Shown here: positions 56,388-64,000 of the stretch, one piece after another
Numbering within the stretch: position 1 is the stretch's first letter
How the letters are laid out: each line of letters begins with the position of its first letter
Origin: Saprospiraceae bacterium
GTDB taxonomy: Bacteria > Bacteroidota > Bacteroidia > Chitinophagales > Saprospiraceae
Reading direction: 5' to 3'
DNA: 64,000 nt
Assembly (NCBI GenBank): GCA_026129545.1
Contig: JAHCHX010000001.1
Location: forward strand, 2,603,501 to 2,667,500
Translations under genes and position numbers: made by a program
Notes under the pieces: generated by a model
What the model was told of the DNA's origin: nothing
Database searches by the model: none
What the model saw: only the letters and a program-made list of their open reading frames with translations

Positions 56388-57866
56388 CTATTTTGCCAAA
56401 TAAATTTTTTTTTCAACAATTTCTTTCAAATCTGACAGCCGCTCCGCGATTCTGTGTATTCTCCCCACATCTACCTGCCCATCTGTTTCAATGCCCGATG
56501 CGATGTCCGCGCCGAGGCAATTTTCATAGCTCAAAATGACTTCCAGATTTTCCTCGTTGAGGCCGCCTGCCAGTAAAAACGGATATGGAAAACCAGCTGG
56601 AATCGCTGCGCCAACGCGCTGCCCGCTGCCTGGCGTGGCTCCGTCGAGGATGAAAAAATCCACGTCGGCAGCAAAAGGTTCAAGTTGCTGCAAATCAGCC
56701 GTTTCGCGTATTGACATGGCGAGCATGACTCGCTGTTTGAGGCTGCGCACGAACTCCGGCGACACCTCGTGGGCATACAACTGGACGGCATGGAGGGGGT
56801 ATTTTTCGAGTGTCTCGCGGATGTCGGTTTCGGTGTTTTTGTAAAAAACAGCCACCGCGTTTGAAACCTGTGAGTTTTTCAAAATCTCACAGGTTTCGGC
56901 ATCCACCCGACGGCGGCTTACGGGGGAAAAATTGAGGCCGATGAAGTCAGGGGAGTTTTTGGTGACGGGTTGACTCGAAGTCAACCCGTCACTAAAAGCA
57001 GTCAGCATTTCCGGCGTTCGGATGCCACAGGCCTTGAAAAGAAACTTCCCTCGGCCTTGAAAATGAGCTTCAAATCGAGTCGGCAATTTTTCTGCTCGCA
57101 TCAGTCCCGTCCCAATTAAAAAGCCATCGGCGTGGCGAACGGCCTGAAAATCACGGTAGTCGCGGATGCCGGATTCGGCAACGACGAATCTTCCGCCCGC
57201 CTGTTTTTTCAACACGTTGACCCGGTTGAGCGCCGTGCGAAAGGTTTTTAAATCGCGGTTGTTCACCCCCAAGACCGGAAAATCAAGGTGCTGGATTTTT
57301 GCCAGTTCTGCCTCGTCGTGTACCTCTACGAGCACGCCCATACCCAGTGATTCAGCTATTTTTTTCAAATAACCCAATTGCTCCGGCTCCAAAATGGCCG
57401 CGATGAGCAGGATGATGTCCGCTCCGTGCAGTTTGGCCAGATAGATTTGGATGGGGTTGAGAATAAAGTCTTTTTGCAATAACAAAGGTGGAGGATGGAG
57501 GGTGGAAGAAGGTAAAAGGTGGAGGGTTTGGGCGGCTAATTTCAAGTCGGCGTAGGAGCCGCCAAAAAACGGCTCGTCGGTCAGGACGGAAATGGCGCTC
57601 GCGCCTGCTTGGGCGTAGGCACACACTTGGGGGGGCAAGTCCGCGTCGTGGTCGAGCCAGCCTTCGGAGGGGCTTTTGCGCTTGAATTCGGCAATGAAAA
57701 AATGCTCGCCCCGTGCGCGGGTTTCGGCGAAGGCTTGGTAGAAACGCGGCGGAGCGTTCGGATGATTTTGAGCCACCAGCTCTTGCAGTTCGCGTATATC
57801 GTGCTGCGCGTGCAACCGCTCGATTTCGCGCTTTTTGGACTCGACTATTTTTTCTAAAATACTCAT
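56388..57866 (-). CDS. trpCF: Fused TrpC-TrpF (indole-glycerol-phosphate synthase/PRA isomerase)
   Basis: The 492-residue two-domain tryptophan enzyme starts at the ATG at 57866 ([20 protein letters not shown]). The N-terminal TrpC barrel has [67 protein letters not shown] and [14 protein letters not shown]. The C-terminal TrpF barrel starts [15 protein letters not shown], with [29 protein letters not shown] and [13 protein letters not shown]. The fusion has the same order as in enteric bacteria. Its ATG overlaps the methyltransferase stop by four bases, so it is translated with that gene and trpGD. Confidence 0.94.
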   Translation of the reverse strand: MSILEKIVESKKREIERLHAQHDIRELQELVAQNHPNAPPRFYQAFAETRARGEHFFIAEFKRKSPSEGWLDHDADLPPQVCAYAQAGASAISVLTDEPFFGGSYADLKLAAQTLHLLPSSTLHPPPLLLQKDFILNPIQIYLAKLHGADIILLIAAILEPEQLGYLKKIAESLGMGVLVEVHDEAELAKIQHLDFPVLGVNNRDLKTFRTALNRVNVLKKQAGGRFVVAESGIRDYRDFQAVRHADGFLIGTGLMRAEKLPTRFEAHFQGRGKFLFKACGIRTPEMLTAFSDGLTSSQPVTKNSPDFIGLNFSPVSRRRVDAETCEILKNSQVSNAVAVFYKNTETDIRETLEKYPLHAVQLYAHEVSPEFVRSLKQRVMLAMSIRETADLQQLEPFAADVDFFILDGATPGSGQRVGAAIPAGFPYPFLLAGGLNEENLEVILSYENCLGADIASGIETDGQVDVGRIHRIAERLSDLKEIVEKKIYLAK

Positions 57867-58522
57867 GCCACGATGGGGGTGTTGGTTTGCCAGACCGCTA
57901 TCCAAAAATACTGAAATTGAATGCATTGCAGTGTCGAGCATTTTCCTTGAAGGGCGTTTTCAAGGTCAGTTTGATTGGGGAAATTTTTCAAAACAAGGTA
58001 GGTCTCGCCATTTTGCAATTGTCGTCGCTGGTAGGTGTTCCCCGTTTCGTCGCGGCTGAAAATGGGGGTGCTGCTGCCTTCGACGTAGCGATTGTCCATC
58101 ATCACGACCGTGCCGCCTGCCGCAACCAATTCGTTTGTTTTTTGAATAAACTTGGGCAACGCTTGCAACGGAATGTGCGACCACAAAAACCCTCCAAACA
58201 GGGCTTCCGAGGGTCTGAGCAGATTTAGTTGATAGAGGTCGGCGACCTCAAAGGCGACATTTTGGTTTGGATACCGCTTGTGTCGAGCAATTTCCAAGAC
58301 GCTCTCGTTGATGTCCGTTGCCTTGATGGAGCGAGCGGTCTGGGCGATTTTTTCTGTCCAATATCCTGTTCCGCAGGCGACTTCCAAGACTTCTTTTTCT
58401 TTAAAAAAGGCTTGCAGCACTTGCGTCGCGGCCATCAAATCGGCCTGTCGCTCGGGTTTGGCGTATATAGCCTCGTACTCGGTGGCGCGTCGGTCGTAGT
58501 AGGTGGTTAGGTCATCGTTCAT
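57863..58522 (-). CDS. SAM-dependent methyltransferase inside the trp operon
   Basis: The 219-residue class I methyltransferase starts at the ATG at 58522 (MNDDLTTYYDRRATEYEAIY), five bases after the trpGD stop codon. SAM motif I is VLEVACGTGYWTEKIAQ near residue 50; motif II region is IKATDINESVLEIARHK; FGGFLWSHIPLQALPKFIQK and GGTVVMMDNRYVEGS follow. It ends with ATGA overlap onto trpCF. Substrate unknown; the close coupling suggests that its expression follows tryptophan supply. Confidence 0.85.
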   Translation of the reverse strand: MNDDLTTYYDRRATEYEAIYAKPERQADLMAATQVLQAFFKEKEVLEVACGTGYWTEKIAQTARSIKATDINESVLEIARHKRYPNQNVAFEVADLYQLNLLRPSEALFGGFLWSHIPLQALPKFIQKTNELVAAGGTVVMMDNRYVEGSSTPIFSRDETGNTYQRRQLQNGETYLVLKNFPNQTDLENALQGKCSTLQCIQFQYFWIAVWQTNTPIVA

Positions 58523-58527
58523 GCCGT

Positions 58528-60141
58528 TCAAACGGGTTCTGACATTGCTTCCGTGCATTCCAGGTATTTTTCCAAGACCTCACCCATCGCGCCTTCAAAA
58601 ATCAGACGCTCCATCTTTTCGTAGGCTTCTGGCAGGGGTATGGTTTCCACAAATTTGGTGTAAACGAATGCCGCATTCGCCGCCACCAATTTGTAGTGTT
58701 CTGTCGTCGGAATGCCCGCGAGCATGGCTTGAGCGATTTGCAGACATTCTTCGGGGTTGGCGGCGCTCACGGCTTCGAATGGCAGGGGCGAGAGACCGAA
58801 ATCTCGTGGCGAAACTTCATAGTCGCGTTTTTCGCCGTCACGATATTCCAACACGCGGGTCGGGGCACTCACGGATATTTCGTCCAAGCCATCCTGCCCG
58901 CGCACGACGATGACGTGGCGTTTGCCCATTTGGATGGCTGTTTCAAAAATCACCTCCATCAAGTCGGCGAAGGCGGTACCGATGAATTGTCGTTCTGGCA
59001 GATAGGGATTGACCAATGGCCCCAGCACGTTGAACACGGTTGGCACGCCGATTTTTGCCCTAACGGGCGCAAAGTGCCGGAAAATAGGATGCACATCGGG
59101 CGCAAACACAAAGGCGAGGTTGGTGGCCTCCAACGTCCGTGAGGCCTCTTCAGGAGCGAAGTAGGCAGGCACGCCGAGGCGTTCCAGCAGGTTGAAACTG
59201 CCGAAACGCCCCGCCGCTGCGCGGTTGCCGTGCTTGGCGATAGGAAGGCCGCAATGTGCCAACAGGAGGCTCGCCAGCGTGGAGGTGTTGATGCGCGGCA
59301 GGCCGGAGCCGCCTGTGCCGCAGATGTCTGTCAATGAGGATTTGGGAATGTGGGGACTTGGGGATTTGAAGTCCATGATTGCCTCGATGAAGGCGCATAA
59401 CTCGTTGGCATTGCGCAGCTTGTGGCTGAGGGAGACGAGCAGGATTTGTTTTTGGTCTTCCGAGAGTTGACCTTCCTCGACGGCTTGGAGGAAGGCGCGA
59501 AGCGCGTTTGTTTTGAGCAATGTCCCTGTTTGCAGTTTTTCAGAGAGCGTGTGATAGATGCGATTGCCAGCGGAGAGTCGGCCTGCCACCACGTTGCGGA
59601 GCATCCGCATTCCGACTTGATTTTTCATGCTTAGCACCGATTCCGGGTGGAATTGGATGCCTTCGATGAGCAGGCGTTTGTGGCGCACTGCCATCACCGT
59701 GCCGTCGTGGGCACGGGCGCTGATTTCGAGTTCAGGCGGCACGGTGTCGGCAGCCCATGAATGGTAGCGCGCCACTCGGCAATCTTGCTCCAGCCCGGTG
59801 AAGATGCCTCGTCCGTCGTGCTGAATGGGAGATGATTTGCCGTGCACGGGGGCAATGTTCGCTAAGGTGCCGCCAAAAAACTCAATGAGCGCCTGATGGC
59901 CGAGGCACACGCCGAGGATGGGTTTTTCGCGGTAAAACCGACCGATGATTTTGAGCAAATTACCTGCCTTGCGCGGCACGGAGGGGCCGGGGGAAAGCAC
60001 GAGGAGGTCGAATGGTGTCTGCGCGATGGTCTCTGGGTTGGCGGTGTTGCGAAAGACAGTGACCTTGCAACCGAGCTGGCGGAAAAAGTCCGCAAGGTTG
60101 TAAGTGAACGAGTCGAGGTTGTCGAGGAGGAGGATGTTCAT
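58528..60141 (-). CDS. trpGD: Fused TrpG-TrpD (anthranilate synthase amidotransferase/phosphoribosyltransferase)
   Basis: The 537-residue two-domain enzyme begins with TrpG, the glutamine amidotransferase of anthranilate synthase: LLLDNLDSFTYNLADFF, the Cys in GVCLGHQALIEFFGG, and His/Glu in EGIQFHPESVLS. A TrpD domain follows from about residue 210, with DICGTGGSGLPRINTST (the usual GTGGDG is GTGGSG here), KHGNRAAAGRFGSFNLLERL (SS is replaced by AG), PTVFNVLGPLVNP and RGQDGLDEISVSAP. The two substitutions at phosphate-binding loops are unusual and may affect activity. TrpE is not in the window. Confidence 0.93.
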   Translation of the reverse strand: MNILLLDNLDSFTYNLADFFRQLGCKVTVFRNTANPETIAQTPFDLLVLSPGPSVPRKAGNLLKIIGRFYREKPILGVCLGHQALIEFFGGTLANIAPVHGKSSPIQHDGRGIFTGLEQDCRVARYHSWAADTVPPELEISARAHDGTVMAVRHKRLLIEGIQFHPESVLSMKNQVGMRMLRNVVAGRLSAGNRIYHTLSEKLQTGTLLKTNALRAFLQAVEEGQLSEDQKQILLVSLSHKLRNANELCAFIEAIMDFKSPSPHIPKSSLTDICGTGGSGLPRINTSTLASLLLAHCGLPIAKHGNRAAAGRFGSFNLLERLGVPAYFAPEEASRTLEATNLAFVFAPDVHPIFRHFAPVRAKIGVPTVFNVLGPLVNPYLPERQFIGTAFADLMEVIFETAIQMGKRHVIVVRGQDGLDEISVSAPTRVLEYRDGEKRDYEVSPRDFGLSPLPFEAVSAANPEECLQIAQAMLAGIPTTEHYKLVAANAAFVYTKFVETIPLPEAYEKMERLIFEGAMGEVLEKYLECTEAMSEPV

Positions 60142-60160
60142 AATGTGATTTTAAGTCATT

Positions 60161-60295
60161 GAGGGGTTATTAGGGGTCATTGGGGGTTATTAGGGGTTAT
60201 TAGGGGTCATTGGGGGTCATTAGGGGTCATTAGGGGTCATTGGGGGTCATTAGGGGGCATTAGGGGTCATTGGGGGTCATTGGGGGTCATTGGGA
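60161..60295 (+). repeat. Ten-base-period G-rich repeat upstream of trpGD
   Basis: Thirteen in-phase decamers of the form TNGGGGTNAT run from 60161 to 60290, then half a unit. On the transcribed (minus) side they read as repeats of TAATGACCCC. The tract begins 20 bases from the trpGD start codon. The stretch 60296-60516 holds nothing else I can support. Confidence 0.9.
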
Positions 60296-60516
60296 CTGCA
60301 ACATTGTATCGGTACAATGATGCAAAGATTCAAATAAAAACTCCGGGTGTGCAAGTGCCCGGAGGAAATAATTTTTTGAACCAACATAAAAGATCTAGTC
60401 TAGTAAGGTAAAAGGCGGAGGGAAGATGGGCTGCTTTGGGTTCATTGATTCTATGTTCAACTCAAAAATCCCTCTCCCCCCCACTACTTATCAAAGGTTT
60501 CTCGAACCAACAAAAA

Positions 60517-60557
60517 ATGCTGCACACCGTCCCGCTGTGCGGGACAATGTACAGCAT
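60517..60557 (-). terminator. Rho-independent terminator of the ArsR-type gene
   Basis: A long stem (ATGCTGCACACCGTCCCGC with GCGGGAC and TGTACAGCAT) has a 3-base loop and is followed on the minus strand by TTTTTTG. It lies 30 bases past the stop codon of the regulator gene. Confidence 0.85.
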
Positions 60558-60587
60558 CTATCGAGTTGAAAATCTGCTAAATGGCTT

Positions 60588-60923
60588 TTAAGCAGCGAGT
60601 TCTTCCACCAAGGAGGAAATCTGACTGAGGCGCTCTTTGTCCAACGAATAGAAGATAAACTTGCCTTGCCGGTCGGTGCGAACCACGCCCGCACGCCGCA
60701 GGATAGCCAAGTGTTGGCTGGCCACGCTTTGTTCGAGTCGAAGTTTCACATAGATGTCCGTCACCGTCAGAGTTTTGTTCTCTTCGAGCAGGTCAATGAT
60801 GCGTTGGCGCAGTTTGTGATTCACTGCACGAAGCACAAGAGCGGCCTTGCGCAGCTCCATGTAATCGAGGGGAATGTTGCTCCCATTTTTCAACGCGACC
60901 GTTTCGGCGTTTGCTTTTCTCAT
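60588..60923 (-). CDS. ArsR-type winged-helix regulator
   Basis: The 111-residue protein has a winged helix: LRAVNHKLRQRIIDLLEENK, then LTVTDIYVKLRLEQSVASQH as recognition part, LAILRRAGVVRTDRQGKFIF as wing. No obvious Cys metal site, so a metal-sensing role is not shown. It is monocistronic, with a terminator after it. It lies between trpGD and tsaB. Confidence 0.9.
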   Translation of the reverse strand: MRKANAETVALKNGSNIPLDYMELRKAALVLRAVNHKLRQRIIDLLEENKTLTVTDIYVKLRLEQSVASQHLAILRRAGVVRTDRQGKFIFYSLDKERLSQISSLVEELAA

Positions 60924-61101
60924 ACTAAATGTTTTGAAAGGATAATAAACTCGGATTTTGATGGGTTACTGCTTTCCAAAATTGTGCCAGTTCTCCTTCT
61001 TAAAAACTGACATACAAATTTACCCTAAAACATAAAACCCTTGATAGCCTGACGAAAACAATCGCCGGATTTAACAAATTGAAACCGGAGTGCATTTTTT
61101 G

Positions 61102-61815
61102 CTAAAACAGCGCCTTAGAGGAAGTCGTGATGTTGGGCGCTTTCATATAAAATGGCTCGAAATACGCTGTGTTTTGAAATTCAGCATTTTGGAAAAACCG
61201 CTCCGCGAGCTCGGACAAATGCCGTGCCGAACAATTTTTCACAGGCGAAAAAACCGTATTCTCAGGCATCGGCACATTTTCGAGTTTTTGACTACCGTTT
61301 CCTCCTGCCACAAGCACAGCGCCATCAAGCGAAGGGAAATGGTCAGTCAAATACTTCCCAAACAAATCGTTTTCCAAAATGAGCGGTTGTTCGGGCGCTA
61401 TTTCCCGCAGGTCGGCATCGTAGGCAGCCAGCCAAACCTCTTGTCGCCGGGCATCGAGCATAGGGAGGAAAATAGGGTTGGGCATATCAGCGATATATTG
61501 GCGACTTGCCCATGCGAGCGACAGGAGCGTGTTGATGGCAATGAGAGGTTTGTCGAGCGCGAAACAGATGCCTTTTGCCACGGAAGCGCCTACTCGCAGG
61601 GAGGTGTAGGACCCGGGGCCTTGACTAACCGCCACGGCATCCAACGCCTCCAACGGGATGCCTGAACGCTCGGAACACGCTCGAACCTGCATGGTGAGCA
61701 GTGCCGCGTGATGGGGTGAATGTGGTTCTTCGACGATGGCTGTCACTTCGCCATTGACGGCAACAGCGGCGGAGCAAACTTCGGTAGCGGTCTCGATAAG
61801 CAGGATGCGGGCCAT
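61102..61815 (-). CDS. tsaB: tRNA threonylcarbamoyl-adenosine synthesis protein TsaB
   Basis: The 237-residue ASKHA-fold protein begins MARILLIETATEVCSAAVAV, with EEPHSPHHAALLTMQVR and VSQGPGSYTSLRVGASVAKG in the usual places, and LPMLDARRQEVWLAAYDADL. It acts with TsaD and TsaE in making the t6A base at position 37 of ANN-decoding tRNAs. Complete. Confidence 0.95.
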   Translation of the reverse strand: MARILLIETATEVCSAAVAVNGEVTAIVEEPHSPHHAALLTMQVRACSERSGIPLEALDAVAVSQGPGSYTSLRVGASVAKGICFALDKPLIAINTLLSLAWASRQYIADMPNPIFLPMLDARRQEVWLAAYDADLREIAPEQPLILENDLFGKYLTDHFPSLDGAVLVAGGNGSQKLENVPMPENTVFSPVKNCSARHLSELAERFFQNAEFQNTAYFEPFYMKAPNITTSSKALF

Positions 61816-61860
61816 AGGCGCAAAGATGCGGCGGGAATGTGTGAAATGGAATGGGCGTGT

Positions 61861-62352
61861 CTAATAAGTAGCCGCCAACAGTCCCTCGCGCTCGCTCAGA
61901 TACACCAGCACACGGTGTTCGCCAAAGTCGAGCAATATAGAGTCGTTGAGATAGAGACCTTCTTCGTCGCGCGTGAGGCGGATATGTTCCAGCATTTTGC
62001 CCACCACTTCGCGCCAAAGCGGTTGGATGCCCGCCACGGCACGCTGCATGACTGGCTTGCCGTGCATCTGTTGTAGCCTGCGGGCTGTCTCCGTCAGCGC
62101 CTCCGCTGTGAGCAGTCGAATGGCTTCCGAATCATCGCCCGAAGAAAGGAGAAGCGGCTCCCCTCCGTCGAACAGGAGCTCCACTGCGTATAAAAAACGG
62201 TGAGGTATGGTACCTGCCTCGGTCTGGTTGTGCCAGATGTAGTAGTTCACTCTTTCAAGCACTTGTTTCTCAAAGGTTTGCAATGCTTGTATCTCCTCCA
62301 GCAGGAAGCGGTGAGGCGGAATGGGTGCCTCGTGGTGCGAGCTGTTTTCCAT
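61861..62352 (-). CDS. Conserved-looking hypothetical protein upstream of tsaB
   Basis: The 163-residue product (MENSSHHEAPIPPHRFLLEE) is likely cytoplasmic, helix-strand mixed, without membrane segments. IWHNQTEAGTIPHRFLYAVE and LLDFGEHRVLVYLSEREGLL show a regular small fold. I do not recognise the family. It lies 45 bases before tsaB on the same strand and probably shares its transcript. The next element upstream is a decayed insertion sequence. Confidence 0.65.
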   Translation of the reverse strand: MENSSHHEAPIPPHRFLLEEIQALQTFEKQVLERVNYYIWHNQTEAGTIPHRFLYAVELLFDGGEPLLLSSGDDSEAIRLLTAEALTETARRLQQMHGKPVMQRAVAGIQPLWREVVGKMLEHIRLTRDEEGLYLNDSILLDFGEHRVLVYLSEREGLLAATY

Positions 62353-62466
62353 GTGGCAAAGGTAGTGATGGGGGTGAAAAAATGGGGGAGGCGCTCGATT
62401 CTTCGTTACTTCGCGCTCTCAAACAACTTCCTATCGAGAATCGAAAATCGTTTTCATGCTTTTTGA

Positions 62467-63350
62467 GAGGCTGTTTGAATTTTAATTTTTTGCTAATCTG
62501 ATAGCCAGAATTCGGATCATAGCGAGATGAATAAAGGCTTCAGGAGATTCAGTTCGTCGTTCATAATCTTTTGAAAGTCTACGCGACCAAGTCAGCCATT
62601 CGAAGGTTCTTTCGACGACTCATCGTTTGGGCAGGACTTGGAATTTGTGGGGTTCGTTTCGTTTGACTATGTTCAAAACCTAGTTCAATTTTTTGAAAGT
62701 TTTGTCCACCCAACTCAGCAAATGTCCGGCGTACCCCCCCATCGGCGAAAAAGACTTTCAGACGGGGAAAATCCCATCGGTTGTCGAACAAACGTTGGAG
62801 CAGCATTTTTGCCCCATCGCGGTCTTGAATATTGGCCGAATGGACAAAAACCGCCAAAACCAAGCCCAAAACATCTACTACGAGGTGTCTTTTGCGCCCT
62901 TTGACCAATTTTCCGGCATCAAAACCGGACTCTTGATGGCTAATGGCGATAGTTTTTGAACTTTGCGAATCCATGATCCCCGCGCTGGGGGAACGTTCCC
63001 GCCCTTGTTTTTGGCGGAAATCGCCGCTCATTTCAAGGTTCAACAACTCGAAAACACCGCCGTCTCGCCAAGTTTTGAAGTAATAATATACGGTGTCGTG
63101 CGGGGGAGATCCTTGGGCAAATCGTCCCACACAATGCCGTTTTTGAGCACATAAAGGATGGCATCAAACAAAAGGCGCAACGCCCATTTGCGCTTGCGTT
63201 TGAGCATTTCTTGTGGAAGTTTGTTTTCGACATACTTCCATTGGGTGTCAGTCAGAGAAGATGAGTAGCGTTTTTTCACACCACAATACCTTCTTTTTCT
63301 GGCTGACTCCCAATACTCAAATCACCGTTTTTGTAAATTCAAACAGTCTC
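62467..63350 (-). mobile_element. Decayed IS5-family insertion sequence (884 bp)
   Basis: Terminal repeats are GAGGCTGTTTGAATTT at the left (62467-62482) and its inverted copy with one change (GAGACTGTTTGAATTT) at the right (63335-63350). Flanks are TGA and TTA, so no exact target duplication is visible. The inside is a single transposase gene in broken frames. Confidence 0.85.
62482..63279 (-). pseudogene. IS5-family DDE transposase, frameshifted and with a nonsense codon
   Basis: The GTG at 63279 opens MKKRYSSSLTDTQWKYVENK, which runs to VWDDLPKDLP. Then a C5 tract (63102-63106) requires a -1 shift to reach PPHDTVYYYFKTWRDGGVFE. The DDE Asp residues are in IMDSQSSKTI and VFFADGGVRR. Around 62671 the frame shifts again into IVKRNEPHKFQVLPKR, where a TGA (62620-62622) replaces the Trp codon of the [14 protein letters not shown] motif that holds the catalytic Glu. 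The gene then reads on to a TAA at 62482. The first shift may be the programmed type some IS5-group elements use; the second and the stop show that it is dead. Confidence 0.85.
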
Positions 63351-63536
63351 TTAGCGTGTCAACCTCGCAACCCTTGCGCAGGGGTGTAAACACCACACTA
63401 CTGGATAACATTATTTTTGTACTTTAAAGGCACAAAGGCACAAAATGCGGCAAATCAATGAGTATTTTGCTTTGATTCTTTGTGACTTCGTGGCAAATTT
63501 GAAAATATCCGGTAGTGTGCGAAGCGCCTCTCGCGC

Positions 63537-64000
63537 TCAGTCAATCAGGGCTTTGATGTCGTTCAAATAATAGTTTTCCTTCGCTCGCATCTTCGCTTCT
63601 TGTTCAGGGGTTTTGTCGCCATATCCGGCAATATGCAACACCCCGTGCGCCATCACACGGCATAGCTCTTGAAGGAATGATACACCATGCTCGCGTGCGT
63701 TGTCCGTCACGCGCTCCGAGCTGATATAAATCTCTCCCCGCATGGTCGCTTCATCGTCGCTAAAATCAAACGTAATGATATCCGTGTAGTAGTCGTGGTC
63801 GAGAAATTCCACGTTGATGTGGCGCAATTGTTCGTCGGAGCAAAAAATAAAATTGACCTCGGCGATGGGCTTGCCTTCTGCTTGGGCGATTCCCATGAGC
63901 CATTCGCGCAGAGCAGCTTCTTCAGGCAAGTTAAATACCACGTCGTCGAAAAAAAACTCGATAGGCTGCCGAGAGATGTCGGGGCTGTCTATTTCTGGAA
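63537..64000 (-). CDS. ybeY: Endoribonuclease YbeY, 5' end beyond the window
   Basis: The metal-dependent RNase acts in 16S rRNA maturation. The visible part ends at 63537 and has DIITFDFSDDEATMRGEIYI, SFLQELCRVMAHGVLHIAGY and then GDKTPEQEAKM. The usual third His of HGxLHLxGYDH is replaced here, as I recall for other Bacteroidota. The frame stays open through base 64000 (PIEFFFDDVVFNLP precedes the GTG at 63941), and this stretch resembles the normal N-terminus of the family, so the true start lies just outside. Confidence 0.9.
   Translation of the reverse strand, partial: PEIDSPDISRQPIEFFFDDVVFNLPEEAALREWLMGIAQAEGKPIAEVNFIFCSDEQLRHINVEFLDHDYYTDIITFDFSDDEATMRGEIYISSERVTDNAREHGVSFLQELCRVMAHGVLHIAGYGDKTPEQEAKMRAKENYYLNDIKALID

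Noticed and set aside
60161..60295. CRISPR array
   Set aside because: The units are ten bases in direct contact, with no spacers and no cas genes.
62464..63353. Three-base target duplication of the IS5-type element
   Set aside because: The flanks are TGA and TTA, so no exact duplication is visible.

Overview
The window reads as a chromosomal segment of a Bacteroidota bacterium, most likely of the Saprospiraceae/Chitinophagales side (inference). The support is a full SprA translocon of the type IX secretion system (T9SS), two proteins with C-terminal T9SS type A sorting domains, many lipoproteins typical of the phylum (DUF3078, OstA-like, lipocalin-like, TlpA-like), a heptaprenyl/geranylgeranyl-glyceryl phosphate synthase, and promoter-like elements ending in CTTTG. 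I see no rRNA or tRNA gene, no CRISPR array and no prophage. Genes lie on both strands in short operons. GC is moderately high, apart from a few AT-richer islands (about 18.7-19.85 kb and 28.9-29.5 kb) that also carry repeats.

Layout. 1-9.2 kb: the tail of a large T9SS cargo protein, then sprA. 9.3-16.6 kb: a methyltransferase, parE, a nitroreductase, a VWA-like membrane protein and a T9SS-sorted esterase. 16.6-24.5 kb: OstA-like protein, repeats, EthD-like lipoprotein, ECF sigma factor, secreted unknown, two tandem single-heme cytochromes and a lipocalin-like lipoprotein. 24.5-29.5 kb: two cupins around an AraC regulator, a promoter-like array, a serine hydrolase and a repeat-rich island. 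29.5-36.7 kb: a three-gene overlapping unit (TPR-like protein, unknown lipoprotein, NlpC/P60 hydrolase), enolase, then a phosphotriesterase-like lipoprotein coupled to a TlpA-like thioredoxin. 36.8-43.9 kb (plus strand): ECF sigma factor, MscS-type channel, DUF3078, LMW-PTP, truA, UspA and a TPR membrane protein. 44.2-49.3 kb (minus strand): GGGP synthase, a TlpA-like protein, a CBS/CorC protein, exonuclease III and pyrH. 49.4-52.7 kb: an operon resembling an MbnH/MbnP copper pair, with a beta-barrel and a small Cys protein. 52.8-64 kb: DUF4143 ATPase, DEAD-box helicase, trpCF, methyltransferase, trpGD, ArsR regulator, tsaB, a decayed IS5-family element and ybeY running off the edge.

The most unusual material is non-coding. 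A 105-bp element with TATA ends occurs three times and supplies the last codons of parE. A second palindromic element of about 102-111 bp sits just upstream of two genes. Ten-base-period G/C tracts lie before trpGD and around the cytochrome/lipocalin junction. There is a 62-bp perfect palindrome that looks like two fused insertion-sequence ends. Two promoters share the same operator at identical spacing. The best candidates for a less-described protein system are the MbnH/MbnP-like operon and the NlpC/P60-lipoprotein-TPR overlap operon.
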